64,000 nt of DNA from Corinectria fuckeliana (lineage: Eukaryota; Ascomycota; Sordariomycetes; Hypocreales; Nectriaceae). Below are positions 11,336-22,232 of the stretch, piece by piece. Under the pieces are notes generated by a model. The model worked only from the letters and a program-made list of their open reading frames with translations. It was not told the DNA's origin and ran no database searches. Numbering within the stretch: position 1 is the first letter of the stretch; every line of letters starts with the position of its first letter. The translations under genes and the position numbers were made by a program. Where the stretch lies: contig WPDH01000049.1 in NCBI GenBank assembly GCA_019137255.1, positions 248,001-312,000 of the forward strand, written 5' to 3'.

Positions 11336-11662
11336 ATCACAGACTAGGGTTAAGCAAAGGAAGCCACCGGAGCCTGTTGGTGTACTAGGACAAGCAAGAC
11401 CGGTCCTCAGGTCTAGAATAGGGTAGCCTTCTAAAGGGTAGCGCGATTCTTTTGCATGGCAATCAAACATTGTCCCAATAATGAGAAGAGAATTTTTCCA
11501 ATAGCCAACCCTCTCTCTGTCTAAAAGTAGGATGCCATCATGTGCGAACCACGTTAATATGCATGAGGTCGGTTGTCAGAGCTGAGGATTGTTGCTTTCC
11601 TACCCGGCATGACTGCATATCTTTGAACATTATGCCTCAAGTACTCGGGATTCCGAGCACAA
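11336..11662. other. Convergent 3' regions
   Basis: 327 bp between the stop codons of the Cys-rich gene and palC; no gene seen. Confidence 0.5.
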
Positions 11663-13165
11663 CTAATAGTACACATTCCCCGGTGTGCTCGGGCTTCTTG
11701 AATACTCTCCAACTGTCCCAGGGAAGGCCCCAACAGGTCCCGACGGCCCACCCTTAACCTCCTCGTCGGAGCTCAAGTCGTTTTCGAACTCATCAACTAC
11801 ATTCGGGGGCGCTCGCATGGTTTCCAACACGTCCCTTTCAAGGGTGGGGGGCTCGAACGGCTTGATCAAGTGGATCTCACGGCCTGACGGCATCTTAGAG
11901 AGAAGGGAGTTGACAGGTGGGATTACACGCGTGTTCATCTGTGCCGTGTTAGCTAAGTCGGGCATGATTGCGGTTATGAGTCGACTCACTGTGTCATTAA
12001 GCTTGTTCCACTTGGCGTCGAGCATCTCCAAGACTCGCGTTTCCTCCAGTTTGCCTGCATCAGACCCCCAGGCTGCCTCCTTGTCGACCCGTCGATCCTC
12101 CCGCTTTTCTGTCAAGTCCTTCTTGAAGCGGCTGAGACTCAACCCTTTCTTGGCATCTTTGACCTCCACGCCTAGTTCCTGGAGGCCTGCTCGAGCCCAT
12201 CCAATACCGTCTGCCGCCTGGCCACCCAACTCTGCATCTATTCCGAAGAACCGGCAGGCTCGGGCACGGCTAGTATGCCGGAGGTCTTCCAAGTACTTTA
12301 GGAGGCCTGTGTTGATCTTGTAATTTCCCGAGGTTGCCGTACCTAGAAGCGAGGCGGCCTTGGCGGCATGTTCTGAAGCAGCCAGGCACAAGCGAGCATA
12401 GAGGTGAGCCCGGACTTTGGGAATGTCCGGTGCTTTATACATCCACTCTTTGTCGCTTTTGTTTCGATCCTGAGCCACCGCAGCTGGATACGGGTCGTCC
12501 TTGAGCACAGCAAGCAGCGTTGCTTCAGCAAGGGCTAAGCAGGCGAGTGCCCGGGCCGTACCAGGTGCGACGTCTGCGCACGGAGGACTGGTGGTTATGT
12601 TCTCTCCTCGACTGGCGAGGTAATCATATACCGAGGCAGCTTCGAGCAGGCTCTTTGTTGCGGCGGTGATTGCGTTTGTTCGCTCCTGGACTCCTTGGAA
12701 CTCTTGGTTGATGGAGTATAGTGGCTGTAAGACGGACCTTGCCGTCAACACGTGCGAGAAGCCCAGAGTCGAGAGCACGAAGAAGATTTCATATCCTAAA
12801 GATGAGACCTTAACTCGAGCCCTTTCGCGACCGGGCACTATGTCGCCGGATAGCGTAGGTCTCCACTCGATGGTCGGTGCCGTCTTCTGGTTGATGATGA
12901 TGAAGTCTCCGCTGGGGAGGCTTTTTTTGTTCAAGCCATTGTCGATTGCTAGGAGGTACGGGATGTATCCGTCCAGACTTGAGATGACTGTGGTGAGGTT
13001 GGAAATTTGAGAAGTTGGCGGTAGTCTCTTATGCTTCTTGAGCGCGTCTCGTACAACCCCGCGATAGGTGCTTGCGTTGAGGGGCAGTGACGGGTGCGAG
13101 TCGGAGCTGAAGCTGGACGAGAAGGAGAAGGCGGATGTGGTGGGAAGCACAAAGGGAAAAGGCAT
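11663..13165 (-). CDS. palC: pH-response regulator PalC (BRO1-domain protein)
   Basis: Exons 11990-13165 and 11663-11938 give 483 residues. The N-terminus MPFPFVLPTTSAFSFSS and the following SHPSLPLNASTYRGVVRDAL match PalC as I remember it. Most of the protein is the helical BRO1-like domain, followed by a short acidic and Pro/Ser-rich tail. In the Pal/Rim ambient-pH pathway, PalC is recruited to cortical PalH/PalF sites and links them to ESCRT-III (Vps32) so that the PacC transcription factor is processed at alkaline pH. The 51-nt intron (11939-11989, GTGAGT donor, GCTAAC branch site) is in frame and stop-free; family comparison (MPSGREIH context) favours its removal. The gene shares a short divergent promoter with ALG6. 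Confidence 0.9.
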   Translation of the reverse strand: MPFPFVLPTTSAFSFSSSFSSDSHPSLPLNASTYRGVVRDALKKHKRLPPTSQISNLTTVISSLDGYIPYLLAIDNGLNKKSLPSGDFIIINQKTAPTIEWRPTLSGDIVPGRERARVKVSSLGYEIFFVLSTLGFSHVLTARSVLQPLYSINQEFQGVQERTNAITAATKSLLEAASVYDYLASRGENITTSPPCADVAPGTARALACLALAEATLLAVLKDDPYPAAVAQDRNKSDKEWMYKAPDIPKVRAHLYARLCLAASEHAAKAASLLGTATSGNYKINTGLLKYLEDLRHTSRARACRFFGIDAELGGQAADGIGWARAGLQELGVEVKDAKKGLSLSRFKKDLTEKREDRRVDKEAAWGSDAGKLEETRVLEMLDAKWNKLNDTVSRLITAIMPDLANTAQMNTRVIPPVNSLLSKMPSGREIHLIKPFEPPTLERDVLETMRAPPNVVDEFENDLSSDEEVKGGPSGPVGAFPGTVGEYSRSPSTPGNVYY

Positions 13166-13538
13166 CTTCTCAAATACAGGGGTTTAGCAGCTTATGAAGA
13201 GAGCGTTCGATGCTTTTAGAAGGGAGAAACTGGCCGATCCCATTCGCTCGCCTCTGCCAAGATGTTGTTGGAGCATCATGGTACTGTGCAAGCTGTACCT
13301 GACTCGACACTGTGCCGTGGCAGGTCCGTGGTTGTTCCGAATACGGGGGAGCTCTTTGGCTGAACGTTTTAAGCTCCACCAAAATTTCCGGGGGGTGCCT
13401 TGACAGTACCAGACGATATTACGGAGTAGCTGCCCCAGCAGCTCCACGCCTTCTCTCCCCATCCCACAGAGCCGCGCCCCTTGCGTTGTTCTTGATGAAG
13501 CTCGCGTGTCCCTCCGAACCCTCAAACCCGCGGTGACA
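13166..13538. promoter_or_regulatory. Bidirectional promoter of palC and ALG6
   Basis: 373 bp between divergent starts. A GCCAAG hexamer at 13256-13261 matches the PacC core site 5'-GCCARG. A single hexamer is weak evidence, but autoregulation of a Pal gene by PacC is biologically reasonable. Confidence 0.5.
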
Positions 13539-15373
13539 ATGGCCGGCCCTTCTCCGTCGCCGCACAAGCCGCGGCGCAAGCCCAAGAAGCCCGCCAATGC
13601 CTCCGACAAGCTCGCGCGCCCCGAAGCTCCGGTGCGAGCGCCCGCCTTCCCCCTGGCGGCCTTCCTCTGGCCGGCGCGCTCCTCGTCGTCGCAATGGGAG
13701 GTGCTGCCGGTGATTCTCATGGTGGTCGGGCTCTTCAGATGGGCTGCGGGCTTCTGGGGATACTCTGGTACGGTTACTGTTGTCGCAGTCATGTCGTCTC
13801 TCAGCTTAGCTAACGTCGTTCGCCTGTGCCAGGCTTCCAGAAACCGCCCATGTTCGGTGACTACGAGGCGCAACGTCACTGGATGGAGCTCACGACACAT
13901 ATCCCCATCTCGCAATGGTACTTCCACGATTTACAGTGGTGGGGGCTCGACTATCCTCCGCTCACGGCCTACCACAGCTGGCTTTTGGGCAAGATCGGAG
14001 CCATCATCGACCCATCCTGGTTCACCCTCTTCGCCTCCCGAGGCTCTGACGACCCCAACCTGAAGATCTTCATGAGAGCCACCGTCATCATTTCCGAATA
14101 TCTCATCTACGTTCCCGCTGCAATCGTGTTTGTGCGACGTTACAGTCGGCTCCAAGGCGTTGCAAACTGGACGTCGTCGGTTGCTCTAGTCGCGATCCTC
14201 ATGCAGCCCTCGACCATCCTCATCGACCACGTCCACTTTCAGTACAACACTGTCATGCTTGGGTTTGTGCTTGCCAGCATGTCGAGCATGATTGCGGAGC
14301 GGTACAAATGGGCTGCCGTCTTCTTTGTTGGAGCCCTAGGATTTAAGCAGATGGCTTTGTACTATGCCTTCAGTGTCTTCTCCTATCTCCTAGGCCGATG
14401 CGTCACTCCTCGAATCAACTTCACCAGACTCTTCGGCATCGCCCTAGTCACTGTGATTGCTTTCGCTGTCTTGGCGTTGCCCATTATTCTCGGCACGCTC
14501 TATGACGCGAGCCGGGGCATTGATTCAAGGCCAGACTTCGATGGCCCGCCACAGCCCCTCCCTTTGTTTCCCTTCATTGCGGACTATCTCGATACCGAGT
14601 CGTACTACTACCCCGTCGTTGAGCAAGTAATCCAGATGATCCACCGCATCTTTCCCTTTGCTCGGGGCCTGTTCGAGGACAAGGTCGCAAACTTTTGGTG
14701 TGCGGCCAATGTCGTCCTTAAGCTTCGCAACTATCCCGCGGCGCTGCTCCAAAAGGCGGCCCTCGGCGCGACGCTCCTTTCCATTGTCCCGCCGAACATA
14801 ATCCTTTTCCTCAGTCCGCGGAAAACGGCATTGCCTTACGCCTTCGCCACGACCGCCTGGGGCTTCTTCCTCTTCAGCTATCAGGTTCACGAGAAGAGCG
14901 TGCTCCTGCCGCTGATGCCCATGACGCTGCTTCTGGCAGGAAAGCAGGGGCTGAGCAGAGATACCCGAGCGTGGGTGGGATTCGCCAACCTCTTGGGTGC
15001 CTGGACCATGTTCCCCTTGCTGCACCGCGTCGATTTGAGGGTTCCGTACATGGTTCTGACTCTGCTTTGGGCATACCTTCTGGGTTTACCCCCGACCTCT
15101 TTCAGCGCGTACTTCCAAGAAGGACAGTCAGCCTGGGCCCAATGGGGCACGGCATTCTTGCATTGGTCGTTCTACGCCCTGATGGGTGCATGGCATGTCG
15201 TTGACGAGTTTGTTGCGCCTCCTGTCGACAAGCCGGATCTCTGGGTCGTGGCCAACGTGGGTATTGGGGCGGCTGGATTCGTCGTCTGCTATTTGTGGTG
15301 TCTGTGGAGGCTGGTTCGAGAGAGTAAAATCTTCTCGGCAAAGGGATCGGGAAACAAGCCCAAGACTCAGTAA
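13539..15373 (+). CDS. ALG6: Dolichyl-P-Glc:Man9GlcNAc2-PP-dolichol alpha-1,3-glucosyltransferase
   Basis: Exons 13539-13767 and 13833-15373 are separated by a 65-bp intron (GTACGG donor, CTAAC branch site, GCCAG acceptor) and give 589 residues. The enzyme adds the first glucose to the lipid-linked oligosaccharide in the ER membrane during N-glycan assembly. A basic, Pro-rich cytosolic N-terminus precedes many hydrophobic helices typical of the GT-C family ALG6/ALG8. Family motifs visible are FGDYEAQRHWMELT (lumenal acidic loop), WWGLDYPPLTAYHSW and HVHFQYN. The GLDYPP form and a length near 590 favour ALG6 over ALG8. The ATG has a good context (GACAATGG). Confidence 0.93.
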
Positions 15374-16509
15374 GGCGGGACTCGGTAGATGGGCTGTATT
15401 ACTGCAAAGAAAACGAATTCACTGTACTTATTGTACTGTACTGTGTGATTGCTCTTGTCACCTTTGTGCAAGTCAAAGACGGACACCTTTTGAGCAGCGG
15501 CATGTCTAGGCCGCTGTCTAGCGACTTTTATTTAAGCCCAATACAAGCCACGATATGCCTTCTCAACTCTATGTTCTTGTCCACAAGCCAGGGCGAAACA
15601 CGATGACGGCTTAGGGAGTTGGGCAAAGCAGGACCCAGTCTGATCACTGGTCACAATCAAGAGGAAGGGCCCACGCCTCAGCGGTCAGATGTGGCTGACG
15701 AGCTAATACAATTAAGCCCCAAGGCTTCGGCATATTACCGTGATGGAGGTGCGGAGTTACTGACGTTTGAAGCCAATAATGTTTATTGTGAGACCAGCCA
15801 CTTCTGCGGGCATGTGCCCAGCGCGATGCTTCTCTAGGCCATTCCCACTGCTACCCAGTTCACATAACATCGTGAAGCTTCATGTCTACGTCCTATATGG
15901 ATGTAGACCAGAAGGCGGTCTGATGGCCTGGCCTGGACTACTAGTACAGTTGATGGGAGACGAAGCGAACTCTCAGCCATGACCAAAATGAAACTGGGGA
16001 CTGTAAAATAGCCTGGCACTTCCCAAACGTATTGAATTTCTTATGTAGGCCTAAGAAGGTATCCATTTATGAAGTCAAGAATACACGTCGTTCCAAAAAG
16101 CAAGCCTAAGGCAGTCATGTTTAACTACTAAGCTTATAGCGTCAACTCTATCTTTGAGCGATCCCGGGGTTTCCCTCCTACATACATACCTACTTACCTA
16201 ATTACTAGCCAAGTACATAATTCGTACACTGCACTAGTCCACCCTCCTCCGCTCTTCTCCAGCTTCCAGTCCCTTCAAGCCACTGCATTCGGCGGGCTGC
16301 GAGATGACGGCAAGCTGAGACGTCGACCTCGGTCGCCTCAAAGGTGCATGCATGACGAAATCGGGGATTCCCGTTGGTTGCCAGCCAAAGTACCTACCTA
16401 CCAGAGGAGACACCACCACGGAACATCCTCACTTGCACCAGACCACCCTGTGCTCGGTGCAGCCAGCAGGTGGGCAACGAACAAAAGAAGGCAGCAGAGG
16501 AAGCAGAGA

Positions 16510-16538
16510 GCGGACTGCGGACTGCGGACTGCGGACTG
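16510..16538. repeat. Tandem 7-bp repeat (GCGGACT)4
   Basis: Four near-perfect copies of a seven-base unit are followed by a degenerate copy. Confidence 0.9.
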
Positions 16539-16785
16539 TGGAGATGCGTGCAACCCTACCTACTATGTAGGTCTACATACAACAAAGACGTCAGCCGGTC
16601 CTATTGGCGGCCTGATCCTTGCATGGTCGCCAAATCCATCAATAGGAACGTTGTCTCCACATGCACCTCTACTCTATGTACGCAACGCGGCAGGCCTGCT
16701 TCAAAGTTCATATCTGCTTTCTGTCTGCATGGAAGCCCTCCGCCCAGGCCAGTTGTTCTACGGCTCGGCAGCTCAGCCCAAGACC

Positions 16786-16812
16786 GAGGAGAAGGAGGAG
16801 GAGGAGGAGGAG
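16786..16812. repeat. (GAG)n microsatellite, interrupted
   Basis: A purine run of GAG/AAG triplets in the intergenic region. Confidence 0.85.
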
Positions 16813-18073
16813 ACATATGCCGGTTCTGGCCACGCTCCGCTGGCCATGTGCGTGCTCTGTGCCGTCACATGCGCCTTCTCCTCTCCTTGCCTCCCTCGAT
16901 CGGGTATTTTCCTGTCAAATTGCCAGACCATGGATTCGGGCGGGAAATGCGATGCTTCTGGATGCCTCTGGATGCCCATAGATGCCCAACGGATGGATGT
17001 ATCTGCGGATCGTGTTCGCTTAAGAACCTGGGCGAGTGATGCTCCATCTCAATCACAACCGGTCATGGCATCTCACAGCCTCGGGCGGCCGCCCCAACGC
17101 GGTTGGTATACACGCACAGTACAATCATGCCAAGACAGGCTGTGGGTCAGTCTCTCAAGGCTGGTGCTTACTTCCACGTTCGGAAGCTGTACTGTCTTTC
17201 CACTCATGAGAAAGTGCTGACTATCCAGAAACTTGCCTCGACACCCTTGACACCCTTGACATACTCGAAGGCGCTCTTAGTCTCCCTCACCAGATGTCTT
17301 TCGCCCAGACCGCATCGCTATGACCATCACCGTCTTTGTTCACCTTTCAGGTGTGGCAAGCCCTAGCAGCCATTTTCCCAAGCCACGTCGGTCGTTGGTG
17401 TGTTGCTAGCTACGGTCACCAGATCCTCAAAGTCTGGTAACCCATGTGTGAAACTGCCCAGTGGCATCTTGACGCGCCCCAAAAGGCGGCTTCGGTAAAC
17501 AAAGATTGTTTTAGCCCAGAATCTCTGATCGACGTCCACCTTGCCTTTGAACTATAAGTTGACAAGGCCCTGAACGTCTGGCTGGCATGGCCGAAGATGA
17601 CCGGACCAGCGATCCTCGGGGTTCTTTGTTAGTGATCATGCCCTTCTGCAGGATAACGGCCCTTCTCCTAGCCGTCCAACGCTCGTGTTGGATGCATCCT
17701 TCGTCATGGGTGGCTGCAACTAGCAAGTCGCGCCCCCATACAACCTTGGATCCCCGTCATCACAGTGAGGTATCCTTGAGCCAGCTACGGCTTCTTCTCA
17801 GCCCCCAAATGCTAGACCATGGCTTTGATCTCTTGGCTGTCATCCCCCCCACACCATCTTAGGTATAGTCCTGTGCACGAAGTACCTTGCTCGTAGTCCC
17901 CAAGTCCGGCAATGGCAATGAAAGAATACATTACATTACTCCGCTCCCTTGTCCTTCGTGCTTCCTTTTCCCTTCCGTTTGCCCTTCCTCGCTTCTCCCG
18001 CTGTTCCTACACTTAATCTCCGCTTCTGCTTGTAGCTTCTAGCTGTGTCTGGAAAGCGAGAGATCCCGTTATA

Positions 18074-19536
18074 ATGTTGCCGAGAACGCTTCTGGCCGTG
18101 TCTGCCCTCCTCGTAAGAGTATGGGCACAAACAGCAACGGATGAATCAAAAGCCACTGCGACAACGGATGCATCCGCGACCGATGATGCTTCGTCGACGC
18201 TCGAAGAATCTGCGACAGGCACCTCTACTTCAGGTGGAATCACGACTCACACTGTAGCCGTGGGAGCTGTGAGTGGTTCCGTCTAGCATACCTTCTACCT
18301 GCTTGAACTGACAGTTTCTGTAGTCTGGTCACAAGTTCACACCCAATGAGATAAAAGCCGATGTTGGAGATATTATTGAATGGCGATTCTACCCCACGAA
18401 CCATTGGGTTATTCGTGGAGACTTTGACTACCCATGCATTCCATACGACTATGTTGGCACTAACCGCAAGAGCTTCTCAAGCGGCTCGCAAACTGTACAA
18501 GCCATCACTGATGATGTGAGTAGACGACCTCTTGCGCTGCTAATTGCAATGTAGTCAAGCTGACTTTCCCAGGGCCCTCGTTTTCGTGTCAGAATTAACG
18601 ACACCGACCCAATCTTCTTTTATTGTGGTGCTCCTGGATCCTGCGTTAGATATCACATGATGGGCGTCATCAATCCGGTATGAGAACAAACGATTGCTGC
18701 TTAATATGGATACAAACAAATCTAACCGTGTCAAAGTCCAAGAATGAGACCCTGGATGAGTGGCTCGACAAGGCTGCTGGCGTCGACTATCAGCTGCGGC
18801 CTGGTGACCCATGGCCGACTGAGGAGGGCTTCCAGACCCCGACCGACGCGGTAGGGAAAGAAACTGGCGGGTCATTAAACGACGACTCCGACTCCGACGA
18901 TGACGGCGGCCACGGCGGTTCTCACCTTTCGGGAGGAGCAATTGCTGGAATTTCCATTGGTGGCGCTGCCGTTGTACTTCTCGCCGGCGGATTGCTTTAC
19001 CTCTGCGGACGACGAGGCGGGTTCGACAAGGCGTATCGCAAGAGCTTCCGCAACAGCGGTGCTCCGGCTGCCTTCAACGCTCCGCCACCCGTTGCCGAGA
19101 CTCGGTATGACTCGCCAAGCACGGCAGCTGGGAGCGTGTGGACGGCCAACAAACAACACCTAAGCCCCATATCAGCAGGCTACGGCCAGAGCTCGCCGAT
19201 GAGCCCTCACAATGCCGGATACGGCTTCCACCCGGGATACAACCCCGTGGTTGCCCAAGACGGCACCATGGGGTCGTACTAGTAAGTTGCACCAAGCTCG
19301 CACCCCGTCAACGTAGCTGCCATTGCTAACGCCCACACAGCAGCGACCACAACGCACAGCATCTCGCGGTGCCACACCAGACCGGAACGCCAAAGCCTCC
19401 GGACCAGGTCTCGCCGGCTGAGCTGCCCACCTCGGCGGATCCCGGAAACTCGCCGCTGCCGGACTACGACAACGGAGTCCAGCGCACCTTTTCCTGGGCC
19501 GGCGAGGAGTCGGGATATCGCTCGACCAGCAAATAG
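18074..19536 (+). CDS. Secreted/membrane-anchored cupredoxin-like serine-rich protein
   Basis: Five exons, 18074-18268, 18324-18515, 18573-18677, 18737-19281 and 19341-19536, give 410 residues. The order is: signal peptide (MLPRTLLAVSALLVRVWAQ), Ser/Thr/Ala-rich spacer, plastocyanin-like domain, Asp/Gly-rich linker, one membrane helix (AIAGISIGGAAVVLLAGGLL) followed by CGRR, and a Gly/Pro/Tyr-rich cytoplasmic tail. In the cupredoxin domain, HKFTPNEIKADVGDIIEW and TNHWV precede FYCGAPGSCVRYHMMG, supplying His, Cys, His and Met as a possible type-1 copper site. Fungal 'extracellular serine-rich' proteins have this layout; the substrate is unknown. Ending at the first TAG (19281-19283) would truncate the tail, and a GTAAGT spanning that TAG supports splicing. 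Confidence 0.82.
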
Positions 19537-20988
19537 ACCTGGAACCCGCAAACTGAGTGCTCAAACAAACTAATATCAAGAAATTGCTTTTTTTCCAGCT
19601 GGGCATACTGGGCCCTCAGGGGGGGGGGAGGGCCATACGGGAGTTTATGGTTTGTTGTTTTATTCGGTGCGAGGTGAAGGCATTGGGCTTCTCCTTGTTT
19701 TACGCTCGGAGTTTTGTTGCGTCGTGGCTGTAGCTGGTACGACAGGCGGGACATGGCTCCATGACGAGAACGGAGTCGGTGTCCGGCTTTCATTTGTTTT
19801 GGTCTAATACCTCATCCCAAAATGTACAACGATTCCGCGCTGTTGCGTTGGGCTCGCACGCTTGATTGAATGTGCAGACTTCATTTCCCGACTTGCATGG
19901 GAGAAGGAAGGGTTTTTGTAGGACGGACTAGCTTTCGAAAAGGTGAAGGGCATCAAAGAAGGCCATACTGTAATTAAAACCCCCAAGTGCCCTCCCTATT
20001 AGAGTCGGTAAAACTTGCAAGACTGCAGCCCAATGGTGACTATTTCTCGTACCGAAGACACATTTCCCCAAGCTGTCTTCCCCAGGAACCAGCATTTCCC
20101 GCATACTCTGGCCGCGCCGCACTTTGCTAAACAGTGGGCAATAGCCGGATGCCCTGAAAAGAGAAAAAAACCTAGGGGCCATCGATAAAGGGAAGGGTCT
20201 TGTGGCTCATGCGCCTGCGGTTGAGACCTGGCAGGGCTGATGAGGTGCATAGGGGGTGGGGGGACCTTTTGGGCGTGAACACCCGCCGCGTTTAGCTTAG
20301 TAGATATATCAGTAGGAGGTGATGCTATTGCTGGAGTTGGGGGCGGCTGTGCTGGCAATGCTGACGAGGCGCGTGTATGGGGATGCTTTTTCGAGACTGC
20401 AGTTATCATGAGTATCTAGAGTACTATGCACTGCCTCCCCAGTGGTATATTTACTACCTACCTAGGGATGAGCTGCCCGAAGACTTCTTCATCAACCTGC
20501 ACAGGTGTGAAACCCAAAGACAAGTCACATAGCCCGCGCCTTGGCGTAGTAATGGCACTCAAGGATCTTGCCATCGCAAGGAGACCGTAAGCGTCGAGGG
20601 TTCAGACCTGAACCTTACTGTTTGCCGATTGAGTCACTCGCCGGATGACTCTGTTCATGTTGGCCAAACTGAAGCAAGCACTGTGCCAGTCTAGAGTTTG
20701 CAGCACCGTTCTGGAAGACGTGGTTCAGTGTCATGACGAGTATAGGGTCCAAGTAAGAGCATGATGGACAGGGTGTCTACAGATTCAAAGATACATATTT
20801 CGAAGAAGCTCAGCCGTTTATTTTTATTTTCATAAGCCGTACCTAAATGCCATCTTGATAAGAACCCATCCAGCCATGGGCGACCAATCCTCCCACGCCT
20901 AAGACATGTAAGAACCGGCGCACAACCTGTGCGTAACTTCTTCGAAATTCGGGGGTCGTAACCGTGCGATTCTCTGGAGAGAGATCGC
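19537..20988. other. Convergent intergenic region
   Basis: 1.45 kb between the stop codons of the cupredoxin-like gene and the P2 gene. A 136-codon leftward open frame (19999-20409) has mixed third positions and no motif, so I do not call it. Contains TACCTACCTAGG near 20455-20465. Confidence 0.45.
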
Positions 20989-21239
20989 TTAGTCGAAGAG
21001 ACCAAAGCCCATATCCTCGTCGGACTCCTCCTTCTCGGACTCGGCCTTCTCCTCCTCAGCCTCAGCGGCACCGCCAGCAGCGGCACCACCAGCGGCGGCA
21101 CCACCACCACCACCGCCACCGGAGGGGACGGAGGCAAGCTTCTCAGAGCCGGCAGCGATCAGCTGTTTGAAGTTGTCAGTGCTCTGCGCGTCGTAAAATA
21201 GGGGGTTGGGTGGGGGGGGGGGGGGGGGGGGGGNNTAAA

Positions 21240-21270
<31 letters not shown>

Positions 21271-21443
21271 GATGTAGGGCATACCTCGCTGATGTCCTTG
21301 CCCTTGAGCTCGGAGATGAGGGTGTTGAGGCGCTCGTCATCGGCCTCGATACCGACAGACTCGAGAACGGTCTTGACGTCGGCAGCGGAGGGCGAGGTGT
21401 TGCCACCAAGGCTGAGAAGAAGGTAGGCTGCGAGGTGCTTCAT
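20989..21443 (-). CDS. RPP2: 60S acidic ribosomal protein P2
   Basis: Exons 21285-21443 and 20989-21162 give 110 residues. P2 pairs with P1 in the ribosomal stalk, which recruits and activates translation factor GTPases. The N-terminal helical dimerisation domain (MKHLAAYLLLSLGGN; DVKTVLESVGIEADDERLN) is followed by a Gly/Ala-rich hinge and an acidic stretch ending in the P-protein tail ESDEDMGFGLFD. The 122-bp intron (21163-21284; GTATGC donor, CAG acceptor) contains a long homopolymer with a two-base N gap, so its real length is unknown; the exons are unaffected. The 5' leader also has an intron (21458-21568). Confidence 0.95.
21212..21269. repeat. Poly-G tract with assembly gap inside the RPP2 intron
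   Basis: On the plus strand about 22 consecutive G, then NN at 21234-21235, TAAA, then about 30 G. It reads as poly-C in the RPP2 pre-mRNA. The Ns show that the assembler could not resolve it. Confidence 0.9.
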
Positions 21444-22232
21444 TTTGATGTTGTTTTCTGGGAGCGGCTTGTTAGAATCCTGGGATAGTGAAGCGAGGTT
21501 GTGAAGTTCGTGACGTCGCGGCGAGGAGATTCTTCTTGCGACGGCGAAAACTTGGGAAAGCGACTTACTGAAATGAGGGAGAACAAGAGAAATCAATCAA
21601 TTTAACCGCAAGTTGGGCGGAGACTGAAGCCTTCGAGTTCGTTGGGTTAAAAGGTTTCGGTGTGACGAAGTAGAAAAGTTCCAGGCGTCGCGAAACTTCA
21701 ATGGGCAATTTTGATCCTGTGGGCACCAAAATCCACTTTAGGCGAAATCGTTAGGGCGGGGTGGGTTCGGAGAATGCCTGCTGCCGGGGTCCGACGGAAA
21801 CTCAGCTGCACCGCCACATCTCGAACTCGCCATCACGTGCCATGGCGCCCCAATCTGTATTGTGGCGTCTTTTGATTTCATCCTTTGCCTTGCCAGTTGG
21901 CCAGTGATTGTTTCTTTGTTCCTTACTACCCGTACTCGCACGCTTCCCCCTTCCACGGTATCGTGATCGCCTCGGCTTCATGTCACTTGGGTTCGAATTT
22001 CCAGCGCGTCCCATCACGTATTTTGCTTCTATCGCCTCTGCGCCTGCAACCACCACACTTGGACGGTTGTGCAGACGAAAAAAAGTCTACTGCTTCAACG
22101 TCGATACCAGAGCGAACGAGAAACCGGATCGCCCAATGACTCACAACTCTCCCTCGAGGCTATCCGCTCCTCTATCGCTCTAAGGGAGCCGTCAACTCTA
22201 TTTTCAAAGCCTCCTGGCTTATCACGGACGCA
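21444..22232. promoter_or_regulatory. Divergent promoter of RPP2 and SPT2
   Basis: 789 bp separate the two start codons. The RPP2 side carries its spliced 5' leader. CT-rich tracts typical of highly expressed fungal ribosomal-protein leaders lie near 21570-21600 on the minus strand. Confidence 0.5.
21458..21568 (-). other. RPP2: 5' UTR intron of RPP2
   Basis: On the minus strand a GTAAGT donor at 21568 and an acceptor ending in CTCCCAG at 21458, with a TTCTAAC branch site about 15 nt upstream of the acceptor, lie 14 bases before the ATG. The signals are canonical. The intron is inferred from these alone. Confidence 0.65.

Larger units (their letters stand above)
15374..18073. other. 2.7-kb intergenic region without a supportable gene
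   Basis: All three forward frames are open for hundreds of bases around 16350-17220, but none shows coding-type codon bias, conserved motifs or splice partners, so I treat them as chance. The region contains tandem repeats (listed separately) and many TACCTA/TAGGTA motifs (for example 16177-16210). The right end is presumably the promoter of the cupredoxin-like gene. Confidence 0.5.

Noticed and set aside
13256..13261. PacC hexamer as a confirmed regulatory site
   Set aside because: A single 6-bp match is expected by chance at this frequency, so it is reported only as a weak lead.
16348..17220. 290-codon forward open frame
   Set aside because: Other forward frames are also open here, codon third positions are unbiased, it crosses tandem repeats, and no motif or splice structure is seen.
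19999..20409. 136-codon leftward open frame with CGKC motif
   Set aside because: Mixed third-position usage, a Pro-rich chance composition and no splice partner. Kept as non-coding.
21211..21270. Poly-G/NN tract as a telomere or centromere signal
   Set aside because: It lies wholly within a GT-AG intron of RPP2 and has no telomeric unit.
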